DNA of 64,000 nt, from NCBI GenBank assembly GCA_002420185.1, contig DIHO01000006.1, positions 114,673 to 178,672 of the forward strand, in the 5' to 3' direction. Positions 9,897 to 19,146 of this stretch are shown piece by piece. Position 1 is the stretch's first letter, and every line of letters begins with the position of its first letter. The position numbers and the translations under genes were made by a program. The notes under the pieces were generated by a model, which saw nothing but the letters and a program-made list of their open reading frames with translations, did no database searches and was not told the DNA's origin. This DNA is from Opitutales bacterium UBA5694. Its GTDB lineage: Bacteria; Verrucomicrobiota; Verrucomicrobiia; Opitutales; Opitutaceae.

Positions 9897-10192
9897 CAAG
9901 AAAACCCAGGGCTTGCGGAAACGCCACTATGAACGGTCATCGCCTGAACAACCGGATAGCTGTAAAGACCCGAAACCATAAAGCCGATGAAACGAGCGAT
10001 TTCCGTTTCGTCTCCCATCTTGCCGATCAGCACGATTTCTTCTAAACTTTTGCCCCGCTCCACTCTCATCCTGGTTTTTGTCATATCCATCATTATAAAT
10101 TTAGGGGCACTTGGCATCCCGATCGCTATCGTGGAACTTGTCAACGGTGCCGTTTTTCCAGAAAAATCAATCGGGTACCCATTTGTTTCCAT
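9896..10192 (-). CDS. hypothetical protein coupled to the methyltransferase gene
   Basis: 98 residues, not recognised. It is a soluble, Met-rich sequence with no signal peptide; the middle 'RGKSLEEIVLIGKMGDETE' looks like an ordinary helix-turn-helix of a compact domain. The stop overlaps the ATG of the methyltransferase gene (TGATG), the main argument that it is real and first in a three-gene unit running to the HugZ-like gene. The true start may be one of the internal methionines (for example in MPSAPKF). An alternative is a spurious frame in a leader region. Confidence 0.5.
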   Translation of the reverse strand: METNGYPIDFSGKTAPLTSSTIAIGMPSAPKFIMMDMTKTRMRVERGKSLEEIVLIGKMGDETEIARFIGFMVSGLYSYPVVQAMTVHSGVSASPGFS

Positions 10193-10425
10193 CGCCGGAG
10201 TTTCACGATCAGATTGATAATGTGAATCCGAAAATCCGTTTCATCACTTAAAGGATTCATAACCGAATTCAAATACTTCGAAAAATCGAGGCTATCAGCC
10301 TTAATTGCATAAACCGAACCTGATACACATAACCCTCAAACCAACTGCGTAAAAGGTTGACCCAAAATTTGCAGCACGGATGATCCCGATTCTCATTTCA
10401 AACCCATCAATGCTCATCTCTCGGA

Positions 10426-11421
10426 ATGGCCTTTCGGAATTGCAATCAATCTCCAAACCTGCTCAGCGCCGCCTTTCGGTCTACACGGGTCCTCTCTGCT
10501 TTGCTTTCAGCAATCTTTGTGGGCTGCTCCGCCGTCGGTGAGTTTCCAGAAAAACCAATAAAGATCATTGTCCCAACGAACACCGGAGGCGAAGTAGATA
10601 CCCTTGCCCGGATTTTTCAGAGGGCTTTTCAGAAGCACAAGATTCTTCCCGTGAAAACGGTTGTGGTCAATTTGGAAGGGGCTGGTGGCACCATTGGGAC
10701 GCGAAAGATAAAGGATTCCCCACCAGATGGATACACGATCGGACTTTGGACTCCTGGAATCGTCACCTCAAAGGCCATGGGCATCGTCAGTTATGACCAT
10801 ACGGACTTTACCGTTATTGGCCGATCAGGCTATTCGAAGCTCGGTTTGGGCGTTCTGGGAAGCTCGCGTTTTGCTTCCATCGAGACGCTGGTATCCGAAT
10901 CAAAGAAAGATCCAAAGTCTGTCAAAATCGCCACCAACATCGGGCTCCCTGTGCATTTGACTCCCCTCATGTTTGCCGAAGGAGCTGGAATCGAACTGAA
11001 CTTCATCCAAACCGGTGGAGGTTCAAAACGGCTCGCATCCATCCTTGGCCAACACACAGATCTCTCTCTCTTCTCGCTTCTGGAATTTATCAAGTATCAG
11101 AGCACGGGCCTCAAACCGCTCGTGTTCCTTTCAGAAGAGCGCCCACTGCAGTTTCCTGAAACGCCAACCGCCAAAGAAATCGGCGTCGACCTAGTCATTA
11201 GCGACTCCCGCATTTGGCTGGCTCCAAAATTCACGCCAAGCGATCGCATCGAATATATCACGAACGCCTTACGCAAAGTAATGGCACTTCCTGAAATTGA
11301 GAAAAAATTCAAATCCCTCGGAATCCACAATGAGTTTGGCGGTCCTGAGATCGTCCACGAATTTCTCGACAATATGAGCGAGCGGGTCACGCCCATCGCC
11401 ACCCTAGCAAGAAATCCTTAA
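10426..11421 (+). CDS. tctC: tripartite tricarboxylate transporter substrate-binding protein
   Basis: 331 residues. An N-terminal export signal ends near a possible lipid-anchor cysteine (Cys34 in IFVGCSAVG). The mature part begins FPEKPIKIIVPTNTGGEVDTLAR, the standard start of TctC/Bug periplasmic binding proteins, and continues with the 'GGTIGTRKIKDSPPDGYTIG' type segment. It binds a carboxylate in the periplasm and delivers it to TctAB. It is followed after 3 bases by tctB and then tctA, so the complete secondary transporter is encoded. The ligand cannot be deduced; family members take citrate, other di- and tricarboxylates, or unrelated acids. Confidence 0.92.
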   Translation: MAFRNCNQSPNLLSAAFRSTRVLSALLSAIFVGCSAVGEFPEKPIKIIVPTNTGGEVDTLARIFQRAFQKHKILPVKTVVVNLEGAGGTIGTRKIKDSPPDGYTIGLWTPGIVTSKAMGIVSYDHTDFTVIGRSGYSKLGLGVLGSSRFASIETLVSESKKDPKSVKIATNIGLPVHLTPLMFAEGAGIELNFIQTGGGSKRLASILGQHTDLSLFSLLEFIKYQSTGLKPLVFLSEERPLQFPETPTAKEIGVDLVISDSRIWLAPKFTPSDRIEYITNALRKVMALPEIEKKFKSLGIHNEFGGPEIVHEFLDNMSERVTPIATLARNP

Positions 11422-11424
11422 TCC

Positions 11425-11901
11425 ATGGCTTCGAAATCCCGGACCCCTCGTCTCGACCTCGCCATATGTGGTGGCTTGACTGCCTTGGCTGTATTCATAT
11501 TAATGGGAGTAAAGGACATTCCTCCTCCTTTTTTCGATCCCATCGGTTCCGCAGCCTTCCCTAAATACGCCGCCTACTTGGTAATTGCTTTCGCAATTGC
11601 AATCGCTATCCGAGCGTACCGTTCGTTAAAAACGGAGAAACCGAAAGAAGCCCAGGGATTTATGAGTGAACCCCTTTTGGCACTATCAGTAGTTTTAATT
11701 CCCAGCCTTTACACCGCGTCAATGCAGATCGGTCTTCTAAGCTACCGGATCGCCACAGTGATTTTTATTTTGCTTCTGACCTCTATTCTCGCGCGACTTG
11801 AAAAGCGCGCTATGATTTCAAGTGCAATCATCGCATTAGTATTCGGTTTTGGAGGACAGTATCTCTTTACCGAGGTTTTCTACATGGATCTGCCCCAATA
11901 A
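11425..11901 (+). CDS. tctB: tripartite tricarboxylate transporter small membrane subunit
   Basis: 158 residues with four predicted transmembrane helices, the size and topology of TctB. The family segment DPIGSAAFPKYAAYLVI after the first helix is clear (consensus 'GpgffP'). The small subunit assists the large permease TctA. It starts 3 bases after tctC and ends 6 bases before tctA, so the three genes form a tight operon. There is no recognisable Shine-Dalgarno before the ATG. Confidence 0.88.
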   Translation: MASKSRTPRLDLAICGGLTALAVFILMGVKDIPPPFFDPIGSAAFPKYAAYLVIAFAIAIAIRAYRSLKTEKPKEAQGFMSEPLLALSVVLIPSLYTASMQIGLLSYRIATVIFILLLTSILARLEKRAMISSAIIALVFGFGGQYLFTEVFYMDLPQ

Positions 11902-11907
11902 TTCGCT

Positions 11908-13413
11908 ATGGAAATTTTGAATGCGTTCCAGCATGTTTTAAGCCCCTATCCGCTTATGTGGATAGTCGTCGGTGTCGCCAGCGGCATCTTTGTGGGGGCG
12001 ATACCGGGCCTCGGAGGCGGAATGCTCATGGCTCTTACCGTGCCCCTCACTTTCTCCATGGACAGCACGAACGCGGTTCTGCTGCTCATGGGTATACACG
12101 TGGGTTCCGTCAGCGGTGGATTGATCAGTGCGACCTTGCTCAGAATGCCCGGAACACCATCCGCAATGATGACGACATTCGATGGCTACCCTCTTGCCCA
12201 AAAGGGACAGCCCGGCAAGGCCCTCAGCCTTGGTATTGGAGCCTCGCTTTTCGGCGGTATTGTCTCAGGTATATTTCTGATCACCTTAGCACCACCTCTT
12301 TCACATCTGGCCCATAAATTTGGCCCTTGGGAGTACTTCACGATGGTACTCATGGCCATGGTGTTGATCGCCTCTATCAGCCAAGGCTCTATGCTAAAAG
12401 GCCTAGTGGCTGCCCTCCTCGGGCTCCTCGCTGCGATGCCCGGATTAAATGAATCAGACGGGCAGCTCCGCCTCACATACGGTTTCGAATCTATGGATGA
12501 CGGATTCAATCTCTTGCCCGTCCTGCTGGGGATTTTCGTCATGAGCCAGATCATCAAGGACGCACTGGAGATCAACAAAAAGGGGATTAGCATATCGATG
12601 GCGAAGACCGACCGCATCTTCCCAAAATTCAGGGAGTGGAAGCAGCACATTTTCAACATCCTCAGATCCTCTTGCATCGGAACGTGGGTTGGCATCCTTC
12701 CCGGAATTGGAGCTAGCATCTCCTCAATGGTCGCCTACGGAATTGCAAAAACGTTTAGCAAAAAACCAGAGAAGTTCGGAACCGGACACGATGAGGGAAT
12801 CGTGGCTGCGGAATCCGCCAACAACGCCAACGCGGGAGGAGCTCTGATTCCCCTCATCACAATTGGGATTCCTGGAGCACCAGTAGACGCGATTTTACTA
12901 GGAGCAATGATCATGCACCAGATCCAACCAGGACCCCTGCTTTTTCAAACCAATGGAGATCTAGTCTGGTCGCTAATGACTGGGTACATTATTGCAAATA
13001 TCGTGATGTTTCTCATCATGGTTTTCTCCGCTCGCGGACTAGCCAAGGTTATCAACATCAACCGTGCCTACCTAATTCCCATTGTATTCGCGTTCTGTCT
13101 GATTGGAGCCTACGCTCCTTCGAATCGCATGTTCGATGTTTGGGTCGTGATTGGCTTTGGCGTTCTCGGATTTATTCTGGACAAAGCGAAATTCCCACTT
13201 GGGCCTTTCGTCATTGGCTATGTTCTGGCCGGAATTATGGAATCTGAACTCCGTTCTGGTTTGCAAATGTCCGAAGGTTCATTCGTGCCCATGATAACCC
13301 GCCCGATTGCCGCCTCCTTTACCATAGTATCGGTCGCCTTTCTAATCTACTCCGTTTATCAAGAGTGGAGTTCTCGGAAACGTGATAGAATCGATGATGC
13401 GAAAACTAAATAG
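11908..13413 (+). CDS. tctA: tripartite tricarboxylate transporter large permease
   Basis: 501 residues, the usual TctA length, with about 11-12 transmembrane helices. It shows both family repeats: GAIPGLGGGMLMALTVPLTF near the N-terminus and ILPGIGASISSMVAYGIAKT about 240 residues later, each forming part of the substrate path. 'EGIVAAESANNANAGGALIP' is the highly conserved TctA segment. It works with TctC and TctB as a cation-driven importer in the cytoplasmic membrane. No two-component regulator of the TctDE type is adjacent. Confidence 0.95.
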   Translation: MEILNAFQHVLSPYPLMWIVVGVASGIFVGAIPGLGGGMLMALTVPLTFSMDSTNAVLLLMGIHVGSVSGGLISATLLRMPGTPSAMMTTFDGYPLAQKGQPGKALSLGIGASLFGGIVSGIFLITLAPPLSHLAHKFGPWEYFTMVLMAMVLIASISQGSMLKGLVAALLGLLAAMPGLNESDGQLRLTYGFESMDDGFNLLPVLLGIFVMSQIIKDALEINKKGISISMAKTDRIFPKFREWKQHIFNILRSSCIGTWVGILPGIGASISSMVAYGIAKTFSKKPEKFGTGHDEGIVAAESANNANAGGALIPLITIGIPGAPVDAILLGAMIMHQIQPGPLLFQTNGDLVWSLMTGYIIANIVMFLIMVFSARGLAKVININRAYLIPIVFAFCLIGAYAPSNRMFDVWVVIGFGVLGFILDKAKFPLGPFVIGYVLAGIMESELRSGLQMSEGSFVPMITRPIAASFTIVSVAFLIYSVYQEWSSRKRDRIDDAKTK

Positions 13414-13453
13414 CCTTCCCTACTTTCCCAATCCAAAGCCAGCTTAAAAACGG

Positions 13454-13957
13454 ATGAATACGCTGCACATCGTCATGGGAGCTCCCGCAGCGGGCAAAAC
13501 GACTTACGCCAAGCGATTGGCGAAAGAAAAAAAAGCCTCCCTCATCGACATTGACTCCGCCACTGAACGGGTCGTTCGAGCCGGGCTGGATTTGGCGACA
13601 AAAAACCCCGACGATCGAGATAGCCCGGTCTTTAAAGACTCTTTTCGAGAGCCTATTTACGAAACCCTATTCGCCATTGCCAAAGACAATCTTTACCACA
13701 ATAATGTCATTTTGGTGGGTCCATTCACCCTCGAGGCTCGCGACGCCAACTGGCTGGAAAAACTGAAATTGAGATTTGGTACGAGCGTTTGCGCTCATTT
13801 CATCACTTGTGATCCGGAGACGAGGCACCAACGAATGGCTAAACGAGGAAACCCTCGAGACCTAATCAAACTGGAAGACTGGAAAAACTATACCCAGTAC
13901 TATAGGGGCGACAATCCACCCGCATTTCTGCATAAATACGTTGATACAAGCTCCTAG
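13454..13957 (+). CDS. P-loop kinase-like ATPase (AAA_33 / zeta-type)
   Basis: 167 residues with a Walker A motif at the N-terminus (MGAPAAGKTTYAKRLA) and 'LIDIDSATERV' as the following strand, the layout of small P-loop phosphotransferases such as the AAA_33, gluconate kinase-like and zeta-toxin groups. 'HFITCDPETRHQRMAKRGNPRD' is the arginine-rich lid region. It probably phosphorylates a small molecule or nucleotide in the cytoplasm. No antitoxin-like gene is adjacent, so a toxin role is unlikely. It sits between tctA and trpE on the same strand without close coupling to either. Confidence 0.75.
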   Translation: MNTLHIVMGAPAAGKTTYAKRLAKEKKASLIDIDSATERVVRAGLDLATKNPDDRDSPVFKDSFREPIYETLFAIAKDNLYHNNVILVGPFTLEARDANWLEKLKLRFGTSVCAHFITCDPETRHQRMAKRGNPRDLIKLEDWKNYTQYYRGDNPPAFLHKYVDTSS

Positions 13958-14027
13958 CCAAAGGAGTCGTCATCCGAATTTCATAGACACTGGTGCTTCG
14001 TCTCTTAACGTTGCCCCGACCTAAGAG

Positions 14028-15527
14028 ATGTCACACAACCTACAGCCCAATATCGATCTCGAGACGTTTGAAGCCTTGTCAAAGAAAGGGAATCTCATTC
14101 CCGTCTATGCGGATCTCATGGCGGATTTGGAAACTCCGGTGACCGCTTACGCCAAGCTCAAATCGGAAAGTCCCGCTTTCCTTCTCGAATCCATCGAGGG
14201 CGGCGAACGGCTATCGCGTTACACGTTCATCGCATGCCGGCCTCGGAAAATCTTTCGAAGCGACTGGGACACGACCTGTATCGAGGAAACCGGTCAGGAG
14301 CTGCGCACCATCCCCACTCCAAATGATCCGCTTTCCCTCATCGAAGAGGAAATGGCCCAGTACAACCCAATCGACTTTCCTGAACTTCCTCCATTTACTG
14401 GCGGTGCAGTCGGGTACGTGTCGTATGAATACATTTGTAGAGTTGAACCAACCGTTCCAAGGGCCAAGTCAAACCATCACAAGTCCCCATTGAGCTACTA
14501 CATGCTGGCGGACTCCATAGTCATTTTCGATCGGGCAAAACAGACAATTCGGCTTCTCGTCAATGCACGTTTGAATGCTCATGAGAACCCCCAAGCCGCT
14601 TACGAGGCGGCTTTAACCGAACTCGGGCAACTTCGCGAAACCTTAGCGAAGCCAAACCCAGCAAGCCCGGTTACGCTCCAAACGTCGAAGGACATCGAGA
14701 TCCCTGACGGCAATTTTATCAAAGAGGACTTCGAAAACCTGGTAGAGCGATCTAAGGAGTACATCCGAGCGGGTGACATTTTCCAAGTCGTATTGAGCCA
14801 GCGATTTGAGAAAGACTTCAAGCAGAGCCCGCTCGATCTATACCGTGCTCTGCGCACGGTAAATCCTTCGCCCTACATGTTCCTGCTTGAAGCGGACGGA
14901 TTCGCTATCGTAGGTGCATCTCCAGAGGTCCACGTAAAGCTAACCGGCGACAAAGTAGAGATCCGTCCGATCGCTGGCACACGGCATAGGGGAAAGACCG
15001 AAGAAGAAGACTTGGAATTGGAAAAAGACCTTCTCGCGGACGAGAAAGAAAAAGCGGAGCACCTAATGCTCATAGATCTGGCTCGCAACGACATCGGTCG
15101 TGTCTGCGAATACGGGTCCGTATCCGTTCCCGACTACATGACGATTGAGCGGTATTCCCACGTCATGCACATCGTTTCCCAAGTGGAAGGGAAGATCGAG
15201 TCCGGGAAAAACGCTTTCGACCTTATGCGAGCCACCTTTCCAGCAGGAACGGTAAGCGGCGCTCCCAAGATTCGGGCAATGCAAATTATTTCGGAAAGCG
15301 AGCCCGACCAGCGTGAGTTCTATTCGGGGGCCCTAGGCTATTTCAGTTACAATGGGAATCTCGACTCGTGCATAACGCTCCGCACTGCGATGATAAGTGG
15401 TAACAAAGTGGTCATTCAAGCGGGAGCGGGAATTGTAGCCGATTCAGATCCTACCTCTGAATACCAGGAGACGATCTTTAAAGCATCCGCCCTTTTAAAA
15501 GCCGTTGCAGTCGCCGATTCGTTCTAA
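14028..15527 (+). CDS. trpE: anthranilate synthase component I
   Basis: 499 residues. It converts chorismate to anthranilate with the glutaminase partner TrpG, the first step of tryptophan synthesis. The N-terminal domain has the feedback site SPAFLLESIEGGERLSRYTF (LLES binds tryptophan). The chorismate-binding domain contains QVVLSQRFE, then 'IRPIAGTRHRGKTEEED', 'HLMLIDLARNDIGRV' and 'TFPAGTVSGAPKIRAM', all typical of TrpE rather than PabB. trpG is not adjacent. A purine stretch TAAGAG lies directly against the ATG. The gene is followed by about 270 bases without a supported gene. Confidence 0.95.
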   Translation: MSHNLQPNIDLETFEALSKKGNLIPVYADLMADLETPVTAYAKLKSESPAFLLESIEGGERLSRYTFIACRPRKIFRSDWDTTCIEETGQELRTIPTPNDPLSLIEEEMAQYNPIDFPELPPFTGGAVGYVSYEYICRVEPTVPRAKSNHHKSPLSYYMLADSIVIFDRAKQTIRLLVNARLNAHENPQAAYEAALTELGQLRETLAKPNPASPVTLQTSKDIEIPDGNFIKEDFENLVERSKEYIRAGDIFQVVLSQRFEKDFKQSPLDLYRALRTVNPSPYMFLLEADGFAIVGASPEVHVKLTGDKVEIRPIAGTRHRGKTEEEDLELEKDLLADEKEKAEHLMLIDLARNDIGRVCEYGSVSVPDYMTIERYSHVMHIVSQVEGKIESGKNAFDLMRATFPAGTVSGAPKIRAMQIISESEPDQREFYSGALGYFSYNGNLDSCITLRTAMISGNKVVIQAGAGIVADSDPTSEYQETIFKASALLKAVAVADSF

Positions 15528-15794
15528 GATCCTCTAAAAAAATTATTTAGTGACCCACTTTCAAATAACCTTTCAATAAGATAGTGGTCGCTTTTCCTAG
15601 GTCATTTAATCTTCCCTCTAAAAGGTTAGAGACTTGGCTTACCTTTGAAATCTACCTCCACAAAAACAGGTTCATTCCAGCCAAGGCGTTTTCTAACAAG
15701 CGTTACCTCGCCCTTAATCTGGGTAATGATAGACTACCCGGTACTACCGCTCTGAGTCGTCTATGAAATTTTAAGTTTTTCCCCTTGAGAAGCA

Positions 15795-16518
15795 ATGGAT
15801 CCATACGCTTTCAAAATGCTAAAATCAGACAGCAGACTGAAAGGTTTTTCCTATCGCGAAGCCCATAGGAATCCAGTCTCGAAAAAAAGATAATCATTCA
15901 ATCCGATCCAGCTCTCACAGGAGGGGGATCGAATCCTCTTTGCGGCAAATCATTAACACACCGCTGCTTTCGAAAGAGGAGGAAGTCGAAGCCAATTGGG
16001 AGAATATGATCAAAGTAGAACAGGCCTCCACCTACCTCTTCAAAAAGAACGATCCTACCAAAGTTGCGACCGAGGAATCCTCCAATCAGCTAAAGAGTTA
16101 TCTGCAAGAAGCGATTTCTCGCATTTCCGAACTGGAGGGTTCCAACCAGAAGCTCAAGGAGGCTCATACAAAAGCGGAAAATATCCTCTTCGAGTTTTAA
16201 AAGCACAGTGAGGCATTTGGTCCTGAATCTGCAGAAACGATAGAGCGAATAGCTTAGCTCGAGGAACGTTGAAAGGAGCTGAAAGAACGCGGGTCGAGAA
16301 TTGCCGACCAAAACTCAGACGCTGAAGTCCTCCTTGCATGCTTGGAAGGGCTACAATTCGAATTCGAAGAAAAAGGGACCGCTTCCGACTCGGGAATAGC
16401 CGAAATTCAGAAGTATCTCGATACTGCCCAACTAGATTGGAGCGTTACAAGACTCGATCTGGAAGAGCAAAGTAAGCCCCAATCCCTTCGCATTGGTCGT
16501 CGCAGGTCCGAGGACTAG
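15795..16518 (+). pseudogene. decayed coiled-coil protein gene
   Basis: An ATG at 15795 opens MDPYAFKMLKSDSRLKGF and runs to a TAA at 15891, just after a run of seven A's; removing one A would join it to the frame that continues to 16518. That frame reads LLSKEEEVEANWENMIKVEQ, then 'ISRISELEGSNQKLKEAHTK', and is cut by TAA at 16198, TAG at about 16255 and TGA at about 16270 before resuming as KELKERGSRIADQNSD and ending in RRRSED with TAG at 16516-16518. Sequence on both sides of each stop is equally charged and heptad-like, so this is one broken gene of about 240 codons. The family is not recognised. It converges on the formylglycine-generating enzyme gene. Confidence 0.7.
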
Positions 16519-16532
16519 TTCGTCCCCGGAAC

Positions 16533-17513
16533 TTACGCATCCATTGCGGTCCTGAATCCTAGGTTTCCCGTTGAGGAATCAGGGGTATTCGAAGTACGAG
16601 AAGCAACCCGATAACGGTTGCAGTAACTGTCGTGACAAAGATAGGACCCGCCCTTCATAACTTTTCTAGCACCCGTATCGGGACCTTGAGGATTCGGCTC
16701 CTTATGGGTTAAGCGCCAGTTCGGTGAAAACCAATCACTACACCATTCCCAAACATTACCCACCAAATTGTACATTCCAAATCCATTGGCACGAAACGAC
16801 TTTGCCGGAGCGGGCCCCACGTGACCGTCTTCTGCCGTATTCGCTAACGGAAAATTTCCCTGCCAAATATTACAGCGATGCTTCCCTTCAGGGTGAAGCT
16901 CATCTCCCCAAGGGTATATTTTCTGTTCTAAACCTCCTCGTGCAGCTTTCTCCCACTCCGCTTCCGTTGGGAGACGGTTTCCCTTCCATTGGCAATAAGC
17001 AACTGCGTCTGACCAACTTATGTGAACCGCCGGATAGTCCATCCTCTTTTTAACGTTTGATCCAGGACCTTCAGGCTTTCTCCAATAGGCTCCCTCTACA
17101 CCGTACCACCACTCGAGCCCTTGCACGTTTTGTGGCTTGATGCGTTTCAGAACCGACTTCTGTAAGAGAATATGGAATACATATGACCAGCCAAACTGTT
17201 CCGCTTCCGAGACATGCCCGGTATCATCCACAAACTCTCCAAACTCGCGATTCGTTACGCAGCAACGTGAAATCCAATAAGGATCCATATAGACTTCGAT
17301 CACCTTCTTTTCTCCATCTGCCTCCCAGCCTTTATCACTATCTGTTCCCATCAGGAAAGATCCCGCTTCGATAAGGACCATTCCTTCATGGCTCCCGTAA
17401 TGGGGTGACCGCTTGGATCCTGGATCTTCAGAACACTGATTTACAGCTAAACACTCTCCAGTAATTGATGGTTTGGTTGGCATGCAGCAACCGGGATTTG
17501 GCTTGGGTTCCAT
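16533..17513 (-). CDS. formylglycine-generating enzyme (sulfatase maturase)
   Basis: 326 residues, the size of aerobic FGE/SUMF1 enzymes. It oxidises the cysteine of the sulfatase C-x-P-x-R motif to formylglycine. The FGE-sulfatase domain starts at about residue 43 (GMVLIEAGSFLMGTD) and runs to the end with LPTEAEWEKAARGG and NVWEWCSDWF. The catalytic copper-binding pair is present: C293 and C298 in YLCHDSYCNRYR, with the same five-residue spacing and flanking 'SNTPDSSTGNLGFR' as human SUMF1 C336/C341. Many paralogues of this fold lack these cysteines, so this one is probably a true maturase for the four sulfatases in the window. The Cys-rich N-terminus (CCMPTKP) has no evident signal peptide. 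Confidence 0.92.
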   Translation of the reverse strand: MEPKPNPGCCMPTKPSITGECLAVNQCSEDPGSKRSPHYGSHEGMVLIEAGSFLMGTDSDKGWEADGEKKVIEVYMDPYWISRCCVTNREFGEFVDDTGHVSEAEQFGWSYVFHILLQKSVLKRIKPQNVQGLEWWYGVEGAYWRKPEGPGSNVKKRMDYPAVHISWSDAVAYCQWKGNRLPTEAEWEKAARGGLEQKIYPWGDELHPEGKHRCNIWQGNFPLANTAEDGHVGPAPAKSFRANGFGMYNLVGNVWEWCSDWFSPNWRLTHKEPNPQGPDTGARKVMKGGSYLCHDSYCNRYRVASRTSNTPDSSTGNLGFRTAMDA

Positions 17514-17630
17514 AGCTACTTAAGGGATTTCAAAACTTATGATCGCTACACTCTAGTCCGAGTGTCAACCAAACCCAAAGGTTAATGCAAGTAACCTACC
17601 TCTCAAATACCAAATTTTTTTCACAATCGT

Positions 17631-17930
17631 CTAACCCTTGCGTTCGTTTACTCCGTTCTTCTCGAGTATTCCGCCATAGGTCAGGTCTCTAGTCAACTTA
17701 AGCCCATCCACGATCGATTGCTCATCCCCAATAGGTTTCTTTCGTCTGCACTTTCACCTAGCTCCCATCCAAAATATCCAAAATCTTTATCTGCAGCCGA
17801 GGTTTCGCATAGAGTCCCCGAGATACACAAAATACTAATCCTAAACCTGCTGTCAGTAACCCTGGTACGCCGAAGACCACCCAAATCCTTATTTTCTCTA
17901 TCTAGCGACACCCTAACAATCAGATATAAC
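17631..17930 (-). pseudogene. unidentified gene relic in a 517-base gap
   Basis: The gap 17514-18030 has no intact gene. On the minus strand I see protein-like sequence spread over frames: a hydrophobic WVVFGVPGLLTAGLGLVF in one, AADKDFGYFGWELGESADER in the next, and SIVDGLKLTRDLTYGGILE ending at TAG 17631-17633 in another. This would suit a small exported protein broken by frameshifts. No family is recognised, and chance open frames remain possible. Confidence 0.3.
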
Positions 17931-18030
17931 AGTCGGCCACTAGCTATATATGGCTAAAAACACAAAATCGATTTCTCAGAAAATCTGAGCTGGCTAATAC
18001 TTTAAAATCTCATTCTATGTATCTACGATT

Positions 18031-19146
18031 TTATGACAGGAAGAAATTTTTAAGAATAGACAAGGACCGCTCCATCTCTCCATCCTCTACAAACTCGTCA
18101 GCCTTATGCGCTTGTTCGATATCTCCTGGACCAAACACAACCGTTGGGATCCCCGCAGCCGAATAAGCTACGCCATTCGTCATAAACGCGACTTCCTTAA
18201 AGTCGGTTTGACTCCCCGCTTTCTCCGCACTTTTCGCTAAGGCTTGCGGGAACCAATTATCATTCTCTGTATTCAGAGCTGGCCGCTCCAAAAAGGTCGA
18301 CACTTCCGTTTTCGCCTCCGACTGGACGATGGTTTCTATCCCCTCCCGCGCCTCCTCCATGCTCTCTCCAATTCCAAGTCTTCGGTCCACATCAATGGTG
18401 CAGCTGTCGGGAACGATATTAAATCCGATTCCCCCGGTCACCTTCCCGACGTTCAAGCTTCCTTTTTCGATAAACGCCCTATCTTCCTGGGAGAGCAATT
18501 CGGCGTACCGATCTAGCTTCTCAACAATTCGTGCTATCTTATAGATCGCATTTTCTCCAAGTTCCGGATTGGAGCCATGGGCCGCTTTCCCCTGAGACTC
18601 GATGCTGTAGCGGCAGGCTCCCTTGTGCTTGGTAATGAGGGTGCTTTGTGTCGGCTCGCCGGTGATTGCCGCTACGATGTTGAGTTCCCCGACCAGTTCA
18701 GCGAGCTTGAACGCACCTAATTGCTTGGACTCCTCATCAACGGTTGCGGCAAAAACCAGCGAATGCCTCAAAGGCGTGTCAGCCTGGGCAAGCGTTCGAG
18801 CCAATAGCATAAAAACCGCTAGACTCGCTTTCGTGTCGCAAGCTCCCCGGCCGAAATACTTGCCTTCCTTTTCCGTCAAATCATAGGGGCTTCCGTCGAA
18901 CCAGCCCGCGACACCAACTGTGTCCATGTGAGCCTCAACTAGAACCGCCGGTCGATCGTCAGGACCAATTCGAGCCACTAAGTTGTTTCGATTTGGCAGC
19001 ACTTCTTGAACTCGAAATTCGATGCTATGGCTCTTGAGAAAGTCGCTCACGAAACTCTCGACATAGGCCTCGCCCGGTCCCCCATAAACCGGATTTACGC
19101 TGGGCTTGGCCACGAGTTCCTTTAAAAGCGTTAGACACTCACTCAT
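18031..19146 (-). CDS. M20 family metallopeptidase (ArgE/DapE type)
   Basis: 371 residues with the M20 di-zinc layout: VEAHMDTVG (His and the following Asp), 'GRGACDTKASLAVFM' with the bridging Asp, DEESKQLGAFKL with the catalytic Glu, and a late His in EQAHKADEFV. The dimerisation domain carries KAAHGSNPELGENAI. It resembles acetylornithine deacetylase and succinyl-diaminopimelate desuccinylase, which remove N-acyl groups from amino acids in the cytoplasm. No arginine or lysine biosynthesis genes are nearby, so the exact substrate is open. It is divergent from the hypothetical gene at 19320. Confidence 0.88.
   Translation of the reverse strand: MSECLTLLKELVAKPSVNPVYGGPGEAYVESFVSDFLKSHSIEFRVQEVLPNRNNLVARIGPDDRPAVLVEAHMDTVGVAGWFDGSPYDLTEKEGKYFGRGACDTKASLAVFMLLARTLAQADTPLRHSLVFAATVDEESKQLGAFKLAELVGELNIVAAITGEPTQSTLITKHKGACRYSIESQGKAAHGSNPELGENAIYKIARIVEKLDRYAELLSQEDRAFIEKGSLNVGKVTGGIGFNIVPDSCTIDVDRRLGIGESMEEAREGIETIVQSEAKTEVSTFLERPALNTENDNWFPQALAKSAEKAGSQTDFKEVAFMTNGVAYSAAGIPTVVFGPGDIEQAHKADEFVEDGEMERSLSILKNFFLS

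Noticed and set aside
12186..12719. 177-residue open frame antisense to tctA
   Set aside because: It mirrors the highly conserved TctA coding sequence and has no recognisable domain; a shadow frame.
13454..13957. Zeta-type toxin of a toxin-antitoxin pair
   Set aside because: The P-loop kinase fold fits, but there is no small antitoxin gene beside it and the protein is shorter than zeta toxins.
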